In this document: positions 1 to 13,039 of the stretch, piece after piece
How positions within the stretch are numbered: the stretch's first letter is position 1
Layout of the letters: each line of letters opens with the position of its first letter
Assembly: GCF_035046485.1 (NCBI RefSeq)
Contig: NW_026917420.1
Coordinates: forward strand, 1-64,000
Length of the DNA stretch: 64,000 bases
Origin: Aedes albopictus
Lineage: Eukaryota > Arthropoda > Insecta > Diptera > Culicidae
Reading direction: 5' to 3'
Program-made: the position numbers and the translations under genes
Notes under the pieces: generated by a model
The model's input: only the letters and a program-made list of their open reading frames with translations
What the model was told of the DNA's origin: nothing
Database searches by the model: none

Positions 1-1249
1 CCCCAACCGTCAATCCAAAGCAATGAATTAAAACGTGACGAAAACCTCTACATAGTGGACTAAGAGAGAAATATACCATAAGAATCGCCACCCCTCAGTA
101 GGTTTAGCCAGCTAGAGCCAAGAGAGAGAAATAAAGAGCAGATGAAAAAACGATTTGTCGAGTGTAAATATAGCAGTCTTAATAGGATTTCTTTTCTGTA
201 GCACGGGAATATCACAGCCATCGACCGGAGGTGGATTCCTTTGTACCGTAAAGCAGGGGGAAATTAATCACCATACAAAAACATTTAAATTTTTGTAATT
301 TAAAAAAAAAATTGAAGAGCGATATCAATAATTCTTAAAAGATTGCAACAAAAAGTACACTTCAGAAAAGAAATGTAAAAACCTATTTTCAAAAAAAAGG
401 TTGTTATTTTGCCGGTGAACGCATTGGTATAACAGTACACCAGTGTCGATAAGTATTATCCAGTTTCACTCTTTTATCATAAATCACAACGTCGGACTGG
501 CAGACACGAATGAAGATGCTTGTCCTAATCTCGCGATCCTTTTAAAGCTTTATGAAACTATTATTCGGAACAAGATCTGGCTGGTGCTTGTAGAAGGGGT
601 CAAATCTGTCGACGAAATTGTACTTTTAGCATAATAGCTTTAGTTTTACGTGTTGCAGACTAAGTTGTAATTCGTTTGAGTTTCGGTTGAGTTTGAATCT
701 TAAATCATTCAAAATTATCCTATTCTACTATGTAATAAGCCAACTTTCCCGGCCCCTTGAACAAGCTTGAACGAATTCATTTCACAATATTTGATTCTTA
801 AATCGATTAATTCGAATCCTCTCTGGAGCCACCATCTGGTATTGTAGATCTTGTGATTCGACCTTCCAAGTCATCTATGGGAAGCAGACACACACGGTTT
901 TACGCCCAGTTATACACACCAATAGTCATTTTCACCATTGCAGCACACACAACTCCGTCTGAGCCAGGGTGTAGGTCAATTATCCTTGCCAAGGGCGGCC
1001 ATTACAGTGGAGATCTCACGTAGTACGACGATGCTATTGTTCTGGAAAAGGTTGACTTCTTTGTAATTAGCAACTTTGTCAGATTCTGGAGGAAATGGCA
1101 AATGATTTAGCATTCGATTTTGTTCGCTTTTTTGTCAAACTAATAGCAATTGGGTCAGAAAAAGTCAACATGAAAATTATTTCAACTATATTACATAATA
1201 ATTTTAATCTTTTTAGGAAAACCTTGAAATAATTTCAGATGGAATTCCT
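1..1249. other. No recognisable gene
   Basis: AT-rich unique-looking sequence. A 63-codon open frame at 443-634 has no similarity I recognise. Nothing supported. Confidence 0.5.
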
Positions 1250-2450
1250 GATAAAATATTCGAACCAATTCTCAAAACAACTTCTAAATGAATTCGGTGA
1301 AAAAAAATCTGAAGGAGATCTTGGGAAAAGGAATTCTTAAAAATAGTTACGAAAAGATACTTTGAAGAGTTTGCTAAAGAAATTCTTAGACGAATAATAT
1401 TAGAAATTTCTTAAATGATCTCTGGGAAAACTTCTTGAGGTACTACTGGAGGAATTTCGAAAAGAATCCTTGAAAACTTTATAAACAAACAAATTGTTGG
1501 AGTACTTTCTGCAGAAGTTAATCGAGTAGCTTTGTAAGAAAAATCCAAGAAATATTTCTCAAATACTCGAATCCTCGAAGATTTTTTAAAGGAATCTATA
1601 GACGAATTTGAAAGGGTCTTAGAAATATTTCTGATGGAATGGAATACCTCGAAGAATTTCTGAAGGATGCTGCAAGAATGTAGCACTTTTGATATTTTGA
1701 AATATTTGATGAAGAAAAAAGCTTGGTTAACCGCTGATGATACATCTGAAAGATGCTGTATAAGAAAAGGGAAAGAAACCCCTGGAGGGTTTTCAAAGTC
1801 ACCCGTGGAATAATTTTGGAATAAAAATCATGGAAGATTTATTAAATGGAGAATTCATGAAGCGATTTCAAGAGGAATCTATGAATGATTTTCTAGAGGA
1901 CTCCTTGGAAAAAATAAAAGAGTCTCTATAGAGGAAATTCTAAACGATTTTTTGAAAATTTGCTGGATAATTTCTCGAGCAATCCGTGAGAATTTTTTCA
2001 AAATCATCTTTGGAGAAATTTCCGAGGGAGTTCTTGAAAGATTTTCAAAAACAGGAATTACTGAAGAAGCCTTTGCAAGATCTCCTTTAAAGCCCTTTGA
2101 AGAAATTTCTAGATATGTGTTAAAAATGTTCCAACGAAATCTCTTTCTTGAGAAAAACCTTGAGCGAATTTGTAAGGAATTCACTGAAGATAAACTAAAG
2201 GATATCTTGGAGAAGTTTTTGCAGACATTCATAGAGAAATATCTGAAAGACTTCTTGAAAAAAAACCTTAAAAATTCTGGAAGAATTTCTATTGAAACCG
2301 ATGAACACATTTCTGAAAAAAAAATCTTGGAAGCTTTTTTTAAGAATTATTCCTGCTCTGTTTAGGAAGACACTTCTGAAAGAATTTTTGGAGGAATTTA
2401 CAAATAAATCTTTGGAAAAAATTCTTAGGGAATTTTTGTAGGAAACCCTC
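1250..2450. repeat. Decayed GAATTTCTGAAG-type repeat
   Basis: Scattered words such as GAAGAATTTCT, GGAATTTCTGA and GAAATTCTTGAAG recur at roughly 12-bp multiples. Open frames here on both strands (for example 1952-2365) are K/E/F- and S/R/N-rich and follow from the repeat. The style is the same as the array at 14290-17200 but strongly diverged. Confidence 0.55.
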
Positions 2451-2512
2451 ATAATTTCATTGTTTGCTTTAACCTTCAAGGACGCGAGCCTGTTTAATCC
2501 TGAAACTGCACC

Positions 2513-4163
2513 GTGCTACCGCTGCACAATGGTCCGAATCCACGTTTTAGCAGGAAAAAAATCCGTATCTCCGATTTCGTTAATTTTAGGCATTTGGTGT
2601 TTTCAGAGAAGTTGTTTGAATTTGTTTGCTGCATCTTTTCCAAAAATTTTTGATTAGGGTGTTCCGTGTCTTAACTCAAATCTGGAATAGAACTTTTTAA
2701 TTTTAAGTCATACGCGATCGATTTCTTCAGCAAAGTTGTAGGCAATGGTATTTCGAGCAACTTTGCCGAATACGCCGTTTATCTAGCTCTTGATTTGAAC
2801 AGAGTAGGTCAATTTTAAGTTTTGACTTAGGGTGAGCCACCCAGAAACGGTTTTTTCACAATAACTTTTTTATTTGATTTTTTTTTGAAGATGTGAGCTT
2901 CGGAGCATTTGAAAACCAAGTAATGACGCATATTTGTTCTGAACATTGCATGTTGCTAGGTCTTGTCATTCAAATGTTATGGGCAATTTTGACTTGAAAA
3001 CAACGATGTCTTAAAATGTTTATATCTCTAGGAGCTGGTAAAATTAAATAAGTTCTATAAGCGGCATTTGGAAGGTCACATATAAAGCCAAATTTGGAGC
3101 AAAAATTAAAAGAACGTTATTTTTTAAATTGGAATAAATCGACTCCAAAAATCCCCTTAAAAATTGAAAAAAACTACCTCTAACTCATAAAATTTCAAAG
3201 ATACAGTCAAACTGTCTTCGGAAAAAATGTAAGTTTTTACCATGCCTATAAGTTTTCCATACACGAGTTTTTTGAAAAACGTGAAACAAAAGCTTGAAAT
3301 TGATAATTTGATTCTTAGGGGTACATGCTTTGTTTTTCTAGGCAATCAGAACGATTATATTCTTAAAAAACAAATTATTAATTTCAAGCTTTTGTTTCAC
3401 GTTTTACAAAAATGTCGTGTATGGGAAACTTTTAGGTATGGTAAAAACCCACATTTTTTTCGAAGACAGTTTACTCTATCTTTAAAATTGTATGAGTTAT
3501 ATGACGTTTTTCGATTTTTAAGGAGATTTTTGGAGTCGATTTATTCCAATTTAAAAAATAACGTTCTTGTAATATTTGCTCCAAATTTGGCTTTATATGT
3601 GACCTTCCAAATGCCGCTTAAAGAACTTTTTTTTATTTTACCAGCTTTATGAGATACAAGCATTTGAAGACATCGTTGTTTTTAAGTCAAAATTGCCCAT
3701 AACATTTGAATGACAAGACCTAGCAACATGCAATGTTCAGAATAAATATGCGGCATTACTTGCTCTTCAATTGCTCCGAAGCTCACATCTTCGAAAAAAA
3801 TCAAATAAAAAAGTTATTGCGAAAAACCCGTTTTTGGGTGGCTCACCCTAAGTCAAAACTTAAAATTGACCTACTATGTTCAAATTAAGAGTTAGAAAAA
3901 CGGCGTATTCAGCAAAGTTGTTCGAAATACCATTGCCTACAACTCTGCTGAAGAACTCGATCACGTATGACTTAAAATAAAAATGTTCTATTTCAGATTT
4001 GAGCTAAGACGAGGACCACCCTAATCAATTTTTTTTGGAAAAGATGCAGCAAACAAATTCAAACAACTTCTCTGAAGACACCAAATGCCTAAAACTAACG
4101 AAAACAGAGATACGGATTTTTTTCCTGCTAAAACGTGAATTTGGACCATTGTGCGCTGTATAG
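2513..4163. mobile_element. 1.65-kb foldback element (near-complete palindrome)
   Basis: The left arm (about 2513-3310) is the inverse of the right arm (about 3371-4163), around a 60-bp loop. Matching landmarks include GCACAATGGTCC near both ends, ATGCAGCAAACAAATTCAAA in one arm and its complement in the other, and CGTGAAACAAAAGCTTGAAA beside the loop. Arms differ by scattered substitutions. No transposase gene. Ends with a CAGYG-like tip next to TA suggest a mariner-type MITE, but the ends are not certain. Confidence 0.8.
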
Positions 4164-4534
4164 CATTTTCTGAAGAAATTTTCTGAATAAATCTCTGAGT
4201 GATTTTCCAAGAAGGTGTTCCTGAACAAATCCTTGCAAAAGTTCTGAAGAGTTCTTTGAAAGAATTTATGCAAATACTATGTAGAATTTCTGGACGGCAT
4301 TTATGTAATGACTTGGTAAGAATCCCTGGAGGAACTTTATGAACGAGTTCCTGGGGGATTTACTGGTGCAATTCCTCAAGGAAAGTTTCCGAGTTAGTTC
4401 TTGTTGTTCAAAAATCCGTGTAGTTAAACCTGTGGTAAATACGAAGGCAATTCTTACAGGAATTCACCTTACAGGAATTCACCTGGATAACCTACATAGA
4501 CTCAAGAGGACGAAAAAGGTTTCAAAGGGTTTTA

Positions 4535-4706
4535 GGGGCCGTTCATAAACCACGTAGACTTTTTGGGGGGAGAGGGGTGGGGGGTCTGGCCAAAGTCTAC
4601 GCTCCATACAAATTTTAAAATTTTTGTATGGACGACAGTCTACGAGGGGGGAGGGAGGTTGTTTGAGATGGACAAAATTTGGTCTACGTGGTTTATGAAC
4701 AACCCC
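4535..4706. mobile_element. PIF/Harbinger-like MITE, copy 1
   Basis: 172 bp with inverted ends GGGGCCGTTCATAAACCACG and, on the other strand, GGGGTTGTTCATAAACCACG. It is flanked by the 3-bp duplication TTA (4532-4534 and 4707-4709). The G-rich interior contains GTCTACG near both ends. Confidence 0.75.
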
Positions 4707-4729
4707 TTAGGAGCGTTACAGGGGTCTCT

Positions 4730-5960
4730 GAGACGTTTTTTTTTTCAGAGAGCCTCAGGGATACTTAAAGGGGTTCAAGGGAAGTAACAGAAGATTTTGG
4801 GAGCGTTGCAAAGAATTTTCAGAGGATTTCAGGTGGTACCAAGAGATCTCAGAGGCGTTTCAAGGGGGTTTCAGAGGGTAACGGGAGCAGAGTGTCCCAT
4901 TTCTCATGTCTACATAAATGCGTTAACGAGTCTTCCAACGAACTGTCATCTAACTCTTCAAAATCACAGTGTGCTGCGATGAAAGGAGGCGCATAGATTT
5001 TTTTTTTGTTTTTATTTTTGTGTATTTTAACTAGTTGCTAATTCTACACTAAAGGCGCATAGATCCTGTCGAGCTTGTCTCATGCGTTGCGTGTGCTGTT
5101 GGAATCTAAAGGAGCCATTAGACTGTTTGTCATTGACAAATATTTGCCATTGAAGTCCGACATTCATCCAATATTGCTATGAGTCAGGTTGTGTTGGTCA
5201 TTTGTAGGGCTGGTTTGACCAAATATTTGTCACGTCTAATGAGACCTTGAGGCGAAAAACAACTTCTTGGTAAAACGGAGAGCCTCAACAACTGTTTTTC
5301 TGTATACAACTCTGGTACCTGGTTGGTCTACATGATACGACTGTGGACTCTCAATGTAAAGGTTAAGGTTTAACCTCGTTCGTTTAGAAAATTTTTGTCA
5401 TGCAAATTTCTACTCCACTCAGGAAGCATGTGAGACAAAGCCCATGAGGCACATCTTGAGAAAAATAGCGCGCTTAACTTTGAGTCTCAAAATTCAAAGT
5501 ACTCCTGGGTGCTCGGTTACAATACGGCTCCTGTACATGATACTACAACAGGTGCACATCAACTCTCAAGGGTGTCGCAGAAGATCTAAGGCGCATCCAG
5601 CAGGCTTCAGAGGGTCTCAAAGGCGCTTCTGGAGGGGATCTTTGAAAGGTTTTAGGGAAACTCAGGGGCACTTAGAGGAAACTTGGGGGCGTTCGAAGAG
5701 TATCAGGAAGGCTCAGGGGTGTTTCAGGATGTCTCAAGAGGCTTCAGATGGATCGTAGGGAGTCTAGGGAGCGCTTCAGAGGTTCTCATTTGTGTTTTTG
5801 GGGGTCCAAGCGGAGCCCCAGGGGGTTTTCTGGAAGTCTTAGGAGCCTTTTGGTGTTTCAAGAGATTTCTGGACCGCTTCAGTGGGTCTCAGTTATATTG
5901 CAGGGGATCTCAAGTGCGTCAGGGTAGTTGCATGAGTCTTAGGGGCATTTCAGTGAACGA
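4730..5960. repeat. Decayed TTTCAGGGG/TCTCAGGGGCG repeat
   Basis: Words such as GGGTCTCTGAG, TTTCAGAGG, GGGGCGTT and TCTCAAGAG recur through 4730-4890 and 5570-5960, with similar blocks at 7495-7740 and 57620-58260. The local open frames (for example 5444-6144) are by-products. A small inverted-repeat pair (CATTAGAC near 5115 and GTCTAATG near 5234) may mark a short MITE between the two blocks. Confidence 0.5.
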
Positions 5961-6586
5961 GACGAGTGGTGAATGGCAGTGTTTTTTTTTCAGCGGGATC
6001 AAACCCACAGTCTCCTGCTTAACCACTTTTATTTCCACTAAACTACTCCAAGCTTATAACTTATTTACACACTGTTATTTATCCTCTTTAACATGTTCAT
6101 GGTCAACCACTCTACCATGCGCGATTCTACGGTACGACGATTAAGAACACAGAAAGAAAAGAAGAAGACAGCAGAACAATTCTCCGCATGCGAGCCCATT
6201 CATAACCTCGCGACACCAGGATACAAAAGACATCTTCACGCTCTCGTTACTTTTTTTTCCATAACCTTCACGGAAAACTAAAACTGTCCAATTTTTGGTT
6301 TATTTCACTCAACAATAGGTATATCGAATATATTTACTACATAAAATTAGCTTGTTTCCCCTTTCTCTCCCACCGATGTAATCAAAAATGAAGCGAGCTG
6401 CATCGACTCAACGGTGGTAATTTGAACCAATAAACCAATTTTGAGTAAATGCCGTTTGTGGTCAAAATTAGGTTGAAAAAAACTCACGTTTTGGTTGAAT
6501 TTATCTACTCTTGAGTATATTTTTTGCTGGAGTTAAAGGCATACTATCTAGTGTGAGTTTAATCGATTTGCTCAAATTGGAGTTAA

Positions 6587-7197
6587 CCCTCTAATACCCA
6601 ATCCCGCCTTAAGACGGGGTATAGTTTGAGCATTTTTGTAATTTTTGTTTCGTAGAAAATCATTTTTTTTTTTATATTTTTGGCTGATTTTTAGGACTGT
6701 TCTGTATATCTCAATATAGTTTTTGGTGTATTTTAAAGCGTATTAACATTTTTTGATAATCAATAAACAATTGATGTTGTACTCGCCTTTTAGAAGTCAT
6801 TGTTTATTTTGTATTGAATCGCTACAATTAACATATTTTAAATTTTTCCCAAATCATTCTATCCTTGTTTAAGGGAATCGAATTCACTCTAAAATTATTT
6901 TCCTTAAAATTACACGGAAAATAAAATTTTCTGTGAAAAAAAATTAAAATAATAATATTTCAACAACAATCATAAAATCTCAAAATGTTTTCATCTCAAA
7001 AAATCCGTTCCCCAAATTGGCTTCCAGGAAAAATATAAAAGTGTGGGGATGTTCCAAAATAAAAATTAGAAAAATCAAAATCTGAATATCACGAAATCGA
7101 GAATTGAAGAGCATCATCTTCCAAAACATGTTCAAATCTATTTTGGATGACGAAAAATGATATTTAGATCAAAATCAAAAATATGGGTATTAGAGGG
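6587..7197. mobile_element. piggyBac-like MITE
   Basis: 611 bp with inverted ends CCCTCTAATACCCA, flanked exactly by TTAA (6583-6586 and 7198-7201). TTAA target duplication and CCC termini are typical of piggyBac-type elements. The interior is AT-rich without an ORF. The surrounding DNA (6400-6580 and 7202-7345) looks like an older repeat that it entered. Confidence 0.7.
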
Positions 7198-7739
7198 TTA
7201 ATGGACCAAACAACGGGATTACGTCAGAAGAACTCAAATTTGGGTAGTTTGGCGTTTCTATGTTCCTCATAATTCACGTTGGGAACCGCTCGCTAACGTT
7301 GTGTACGATTTGGGTAAAAAAATGACCCAAATGCACAAGGAGGGTTAATTGGATTCCTTGCGGAACAGTATGGTAAGGCTCGCGTCAGTCGTTGATATAC
7401 ACCGAGCCATCTTTTCAAACAAACGGAAATGAATGTCGGTGAAAACGAAAGATTGAGTAACAGTGATGTCCGCAATGAGCAGGTCGTCCCATCACAGGCT
7501 CTCGGGGGCGCTTAAAGGAGTCTCAGTGGCGTCTCAGGGGGTTCCAAGTGATCTCAGGGTCGTTACAGGTAGTTTCAGGGATATTTTAGCGGCTTTATGG
7601 TGGCTTCAGGGGGGTACCTGGAGATCTCAGGGGCGCTTCATAGGTGTTCCATCGGGTTCCATGGGATACCGGATGGTCTCAGCGGGTCATTTCAAGGGAG
7701 TTCCATGGGGTTTCATGTGAATTCCAGGGGGTACAGTGG

Positions 7740-8760
7740 GACCATTTTGGAAAAAGACGATCAAAACCTCTTGTAACCGTTTTAGATGGCATCTCGTCTT
7801 TGGAAGATATGTTAAGAAAAATCATTCCCATTAACTATCCGTATGGAAAAATTGATAGGTAAAACCTGATGGGTAGGTACCTGTGACGGTTATTGGGACA
7901 GCGACGGTACGTCGCCGCCGCACTCTGCATTGGGACATTATTGCGATGACGTTTAGGTAGCAGATAAGGAGAAAAGAAGAATGGAAATACTGATTGTCAT
8001 TTTGTGAAAGATAACTACACGTTGAACTGGTGCCACATTTATATTAAAATATTATGATAATTGCAGTCTCTATGCTTAATATTAATGCTAAGTAGTGCTA
8101 GCACTCGTTGCCTATGATATCTTAGTGTGTTTTCCTGAACAGAACTGTGAGTTAGCTAGCTTCTACGAAAGATTTTCCCATATGTCGCTCATATGCTTTG
8201 TTCTATATATTTTAGCTAATACATACATTCATAGAATCTGCTACTAGCATAGGAGGTGAATTAGGTAGTACGTTTGACTTAGTAGCACGTAGGTATTCTA
8301 TGAATTTGTCCATGAATTTGCAAAACCCTAAATGAATCATACTATAACTAGATCCTAACCTCACACGGCCTGGGTTCGTATGCGAAGCATCGGCAGGGTA
8401 ATGAGAACTAATTTGTAAGTAGAATTCTATATGTTAGTTGGAATTTCTGGTAATAAATCTATACTTCAGTTGAGTCTCTCTCACACCACACGAAAGGACT
8501 ACAAAAAGTTTCTCAACAGTACCTTTAGCAAAGTTATAGAACTTGTAATTTAGAGTTACTTAGCTAAAGACACTTTTGACCTATTTTGGACACAATGAAG
8601 TATGTAAATTTTGAATAAAACCGTGTCCAATAAGTTCTAATACAAATTCAAATTAAATTGATTTTACATCTCTGATTAGGATTTTCAAAGTAAATTAATT
8701 TATTGAAAGGCCATCTAAAACTGACAAACTACATCATATGTTTTGGAATTGACTATCTTT
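7740..8760. other. No recognisable gene
   Basis: AT-rich sequence between the decayed G-rich repeat and the composite element. No ORF or repeat structure I could define. Confidence 0.5.
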
Positions 8761-10780
8761 AACACCTATGTGTCTGAGCCTCATTTCGCACCCAATCTCA
8801 AAACTTCAAAAATCTGATTCTCAGCCGTTTCTCAGCGAAAGTTAATGAAATTTTGACAGTTGATCACAAAATTCTTCTAGTTTATGTAACCGAGATCAAA
8901 AATAATTAAATTTGATATGTTGCAAGCTAGGTTTCAGAACCGGTCAGAAAGTGGCCACTTCACTGAGGGCACCAGGTTTCCGGAACATCCAGAGAAGTGG
9001 TCACTGTATCCGAAATTTCTGGAAACATGGTCCAATACTCTTGTTTTGCAAAATCATGAAGTTTGATATGTTGCAAGCTAGGTTTCAGAACCGGTCAGAA
9101 AGTGGCTACTTTCCTGGGGGCACCAATATCTGGAACATCCGGAGAAGTTATTCCCAAAAGCATATCACCCCAAAGAACGGTAGTGAAAACAAACCCAAAT
9201 GGACTCAACTCGCATGATAGCATTCAAGGATAAAGAATAATTTAGCAACTAACGAATCGCTTCATCATATGATCTCTATATTACATACGCTGGCCTTATG
9301 ACTACCCTATCTCTCATATCTCTTTGACGGTAATTTCTCGCTGACGGTGATTCCGGCCAATGTTGATGCGTTGGCGGGGCCCCGCTTCGATGAACCACAT
9401 AGACGATCCAGATTCAGAACGCGCGATTCGAGCGCATATCATGCAGAAAGCGTACTATCAGTACGCCAATTGGCAATATCTTCCTTCACCACGGCGTGCA
9501 CAATCTCTCATCACACTCTCACGTTTAGCTGATGATACTTTCACCACGATCTCATGCACCGATCATTCCGAGTCGAGTGGCCGTGAACGTTTCCCTGTAC
9601 CGCTTCGACGCGCGGTGGTGCACCTGATGGTAATCGGTGAGGTATTGATCTTGGGTATCGGTGTTCGTATCCCGATTCATTGATCGAGAAACGGCATGCG
9701 CACACTTTGCGATCGTATAGGTGTGGATGACGATCTTGTAGCGATCTCAATGAAAGGCCCTAGGGAATTGGATTATATTAGATAAATTCTAATAAGAATT
9801 TCTAATTGGCAATTTACCTCCGTAGAGAGCCTTTTGTGTTCCCTTTTTATCGCTGTGGTGGAGATTCGATCGCTGCGATCTTGCTATTTGCTCGATCGTT
9901 GCTGCTGTCTGGATGAGGAAGAAATCAGTTATTGATGACTTCTTGGTACCTTTAGGGACATTTTACCTTCGTATTAGCCGAGATGTTGCACGATGCGTGA
10001 CGTAATGGCAGTGGCGATTTGTGCTGTTGGCTGATGAGACCTGACGTGATCTTGACCGTCGGTTCTGCAGAAGGAATATCAATTTTGAACTATTCGAAAG
10101 GCTGTGATGTTCAATTTACCTTCCGGGGCTTTCCCTATAGCGTGCCGACATCCGATTGTTAGGTTCGATATTCCAAATTATTTTATTTGCCGGTTTTGCC
10201 AACAGTACACCTCCACGTATCTCGTTGGGTAGCTGGCGATACGGGCGACTACACACGCGGACAGCAGCAAACCAATGGCGGAGTTTCTTGCTTCTAGCAG
10301 ATCGCTAATTTTCGATCGCTCGATCGTGAGAGCGTTGAATGGAGAGAATTATTGGTGTTGCCGTATTTACGGTTTCAGAACTTGCACAGAGCAGGGTTGC
10401 TTCTGCGATCAGCCAAATTAAGGTGAAAAGGCGTGCGACTCAAAATGTATCGTTACAAAGTGGCCAGTACATCCGAAATTTCTGGAAACATGATCCAATA
10501 GTTTTGTTTTGCAAAATCATGAAGTTTGATATGTCGCAAGCTAGTTTTCGAAGGCAAATTATAGGTTGCACCTCTATCTGATAAGGACGTTACCCCAGTA
10601 CCCCCGGCCATAAATTCGGAACAACGGAAAAATCCGGAACCATGATACCGGTTACATAAACTAGAAGGATTTTGTGATCAACTGTCAAAATGTCATTGAC
10701 TTCCGTTGAGAAACGGCTGGAAATCAGATTTTTGAAGTTTTGAAATTAGGTGCAAAATGAGGCTCAGGCGCATAGGTGTT
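8761..10780. mobile_element. Composite inverted-repeat element with internal 150-bp direct repeats
   Basis: About 135-bp inverted arms (8761-8896 and 10646-10780) share CAAAACTTCAAAAATCTGAT, CAGCCGTTTCTCA and TTGACAGTTGATCACAAAAT. Inside, a 150-bp unit (GTTTGATATGTTGCAAGCTA and onward) is repeated in tandem from 8911 and 9061 and again at about 10452-10550. The GC-richer centre (about 9340-10440) contains weak ORFs, such as one encoding AIRAHIMQKAYYQYANWQYL, that I cannot assign. No target duplication was identified. Confidence 0.6.
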
Positions 10781-13039
10781 ATTCCTTCTGTGCTGATCGC
10801 TTATGTGTCGTAAGTCCATTTCAGCAGGCACGCACGCCATTTCATTGGTGTTTCGTATAATTTTAACGAATAATGGTTTTGAGTTGAACCAAATTACACA
10901 AATAAAGTATTTTTACATAAAACTAGTTACTTAAATTGAAAAAAATGAGATTTTTTTTGTTATTTTTATTTTAATTTAATTTCAAAAAATTACATCATGT
11001 CAAATATTTCTTTGAAAAATTACATTTTATTTTGCTTGCCTCGATCATTTAATCTCTTCACTCTGATGAAAACCAAAATGGATCTAATGTTACCAAATAT
11101 CGTCATGTGATGATTGATTTGCTCCACACCATGGTACCGACGGTACAACGGACCGCCACAATAGAGGAAAACCGAAAGGCGATTCGAATTTCCCTTTTAC
11201 TACAGTTACTGAATTTTCCATCTCTCGCATCCTACTTCAGATTCAGGTGCTAAAATGAAGATATATGGACATGGACGCACAACGACAATACGATGAGCCA
11301 CGTGAGTTGTGATTTGTTCATCAAAGACATTTTTGTTGGAGTGTAGAATTAGCTTTAAGTTAAAATACACGTGTAACTAACACGACAGGCTTATGCTGGT
11401 TGGTTCGATACCAATAAATGATCCACTACATTAGTTGGATTTTGAACTGGAAAGTTGGAAACAAATGTTTAGTTTTCGGATTAATTAATTGATGTTGATC
11501 TTTTGTAGATACGGTTTCTTATTTTTCTGTTGTGTACATGGTAACAAGGCGGAAAGGGAGGGAATTTGCATATTCACAGTAAAAGACGGAGGAGCGCCTA
11601 GTGTTTAAAATTATGCCAAATGGAGGGATTGAACCCCCTTAAATCCCTTCCTTCTTTGTTCACGGGCTTGCTTCCTTGATTAATTCTAGTCCAGCATGTG
11701 AAAATGGTGGAACAATTATTGCACGCCTCAGCTTCTTACGCCCCTCCTAGGCCTATTTCAATTGAATAATAAAACTTTCCCCGTTAACAGATAGAGAGCA
11801 GTCTGCTCTACCTGTTACTGGTCAGAGATTTAAGAATAAAATGACATTCAGGAGGAATTGTTGTTACGTCCTTTTCTAATGTTAGTCAAGAATTATTAAG
11901 AGAAGAAGTAAAATATTTAATAATCATGTAGATAGTAAATAAATCTAATTAAGCTAAGAAATATTGCAATAGAAATTTACTATTTATCAGTCTTAAGTTA
12001 GTAATTTTCATGATCCAATAATTACTGGCGATGCCTATTTACGCACTCCACGACCACCTCGCCAATTCCCCCGAGCGTAAATCTTCTGGGTAATCATAAT
12101 TGATGACCTCAATAATGTACGTAACCGAATAAATCAAACAGAAAACTTAACCCCCAGCAAGAAGCAAAAGCACACAAGAGCACACGCCTTAGTATAATTG
12201 AATAATTAACAACCACACGTTCCCCGTTCCGTAGTCCAATCGACAGTGCTCGCTGACCGGTCGGTCATCCTTTGTGGTGGTAGCCTAGCACTTTCTCCGA
12301 ATCATTCCCAAGACAACGTCGCCGCAGCTCCCAGAAGTGGCGTGTGCCTATTTCTGCTAAAATTGTTTCGTAATTAATCACGGTCTGATACCTCCGAACT
12401 TGGTGTGTGCGAGAGTATCGTCTACTACACCGGAACTTCTTCGGGTTATGTTCCTAGAATTAGCTGTGAGGCGGTGAGTAAACACACGATGCAAAAGCTT
12501 CTACACGTGAAGTATCAATTCACGCGGACAAGCGGCAGCTTCTGCGTGCAAACATTGTCGTCGTCGTCGTCGGTCTCCATCGCCAACCACTAGGTGAACC
12601 GGAACACATCGCAAAAGAAGCAACCAAGCCAGCGCAGCGTCAGCACGTCCTGCTCCGAAGCTCCGACCGGGGATTCACTTTCGTCGTGGAAGGGACACAC
12701 GGGGTAACAAGACCACCGCTCGTGTCATCGTCGTTACTCACATGCTTCTTAACTACATAGTACACGGGTCGGGGTGTTCTTCCTCAGCCAAGAGCCACGA
12801 GCCAGGAGCCACTCACTCGCGCCGCCAAGGTCCATGTGTTAATTAAAAAGGAATTATGTCCGGTACTAATGACCATAATAAATAACCATGCACATACCTA
12901 GCCAGCAAGTAGTTCACACCACACCTTAGGTGGTAGATGGGTACCCTGATTCAGCGATGGAGTGTAATGACTAGCGAAGCTCACTCAGTGGTGTCGTTGA
13001 AGGGTAGGTTCGATCAAGGATGTTACCAGGAATATCAGT
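10781..13039. other. Mostly unique DNA, no recognisable gene
   Basis: AT-rich up to about 12180, then a GC-richer unique stretch (about 12200-12830) with CGTCGTCGTCGTC and many AGCCACGAGCCAGGAGCCA-like words. The latter could be a non-coding exon or regulatory region, but no splice or coding evidence supports that. Confidence 0.4.

Noticed and set aside
5995..6040. tRNA-like B-box on the minus strand (GGGTTTGATCCC)
   Set aside because: No matching A-box at the right distance and no cloverleaf; insufficient evidence for a SINE.
9360..9683. 107-codon frame in the composite element (AIRAHIMQKAYYQYANWQYL)
   Set aside because: It briefly looked like a retroelement Gag fragment, but no motif confirms it and the frame is short.
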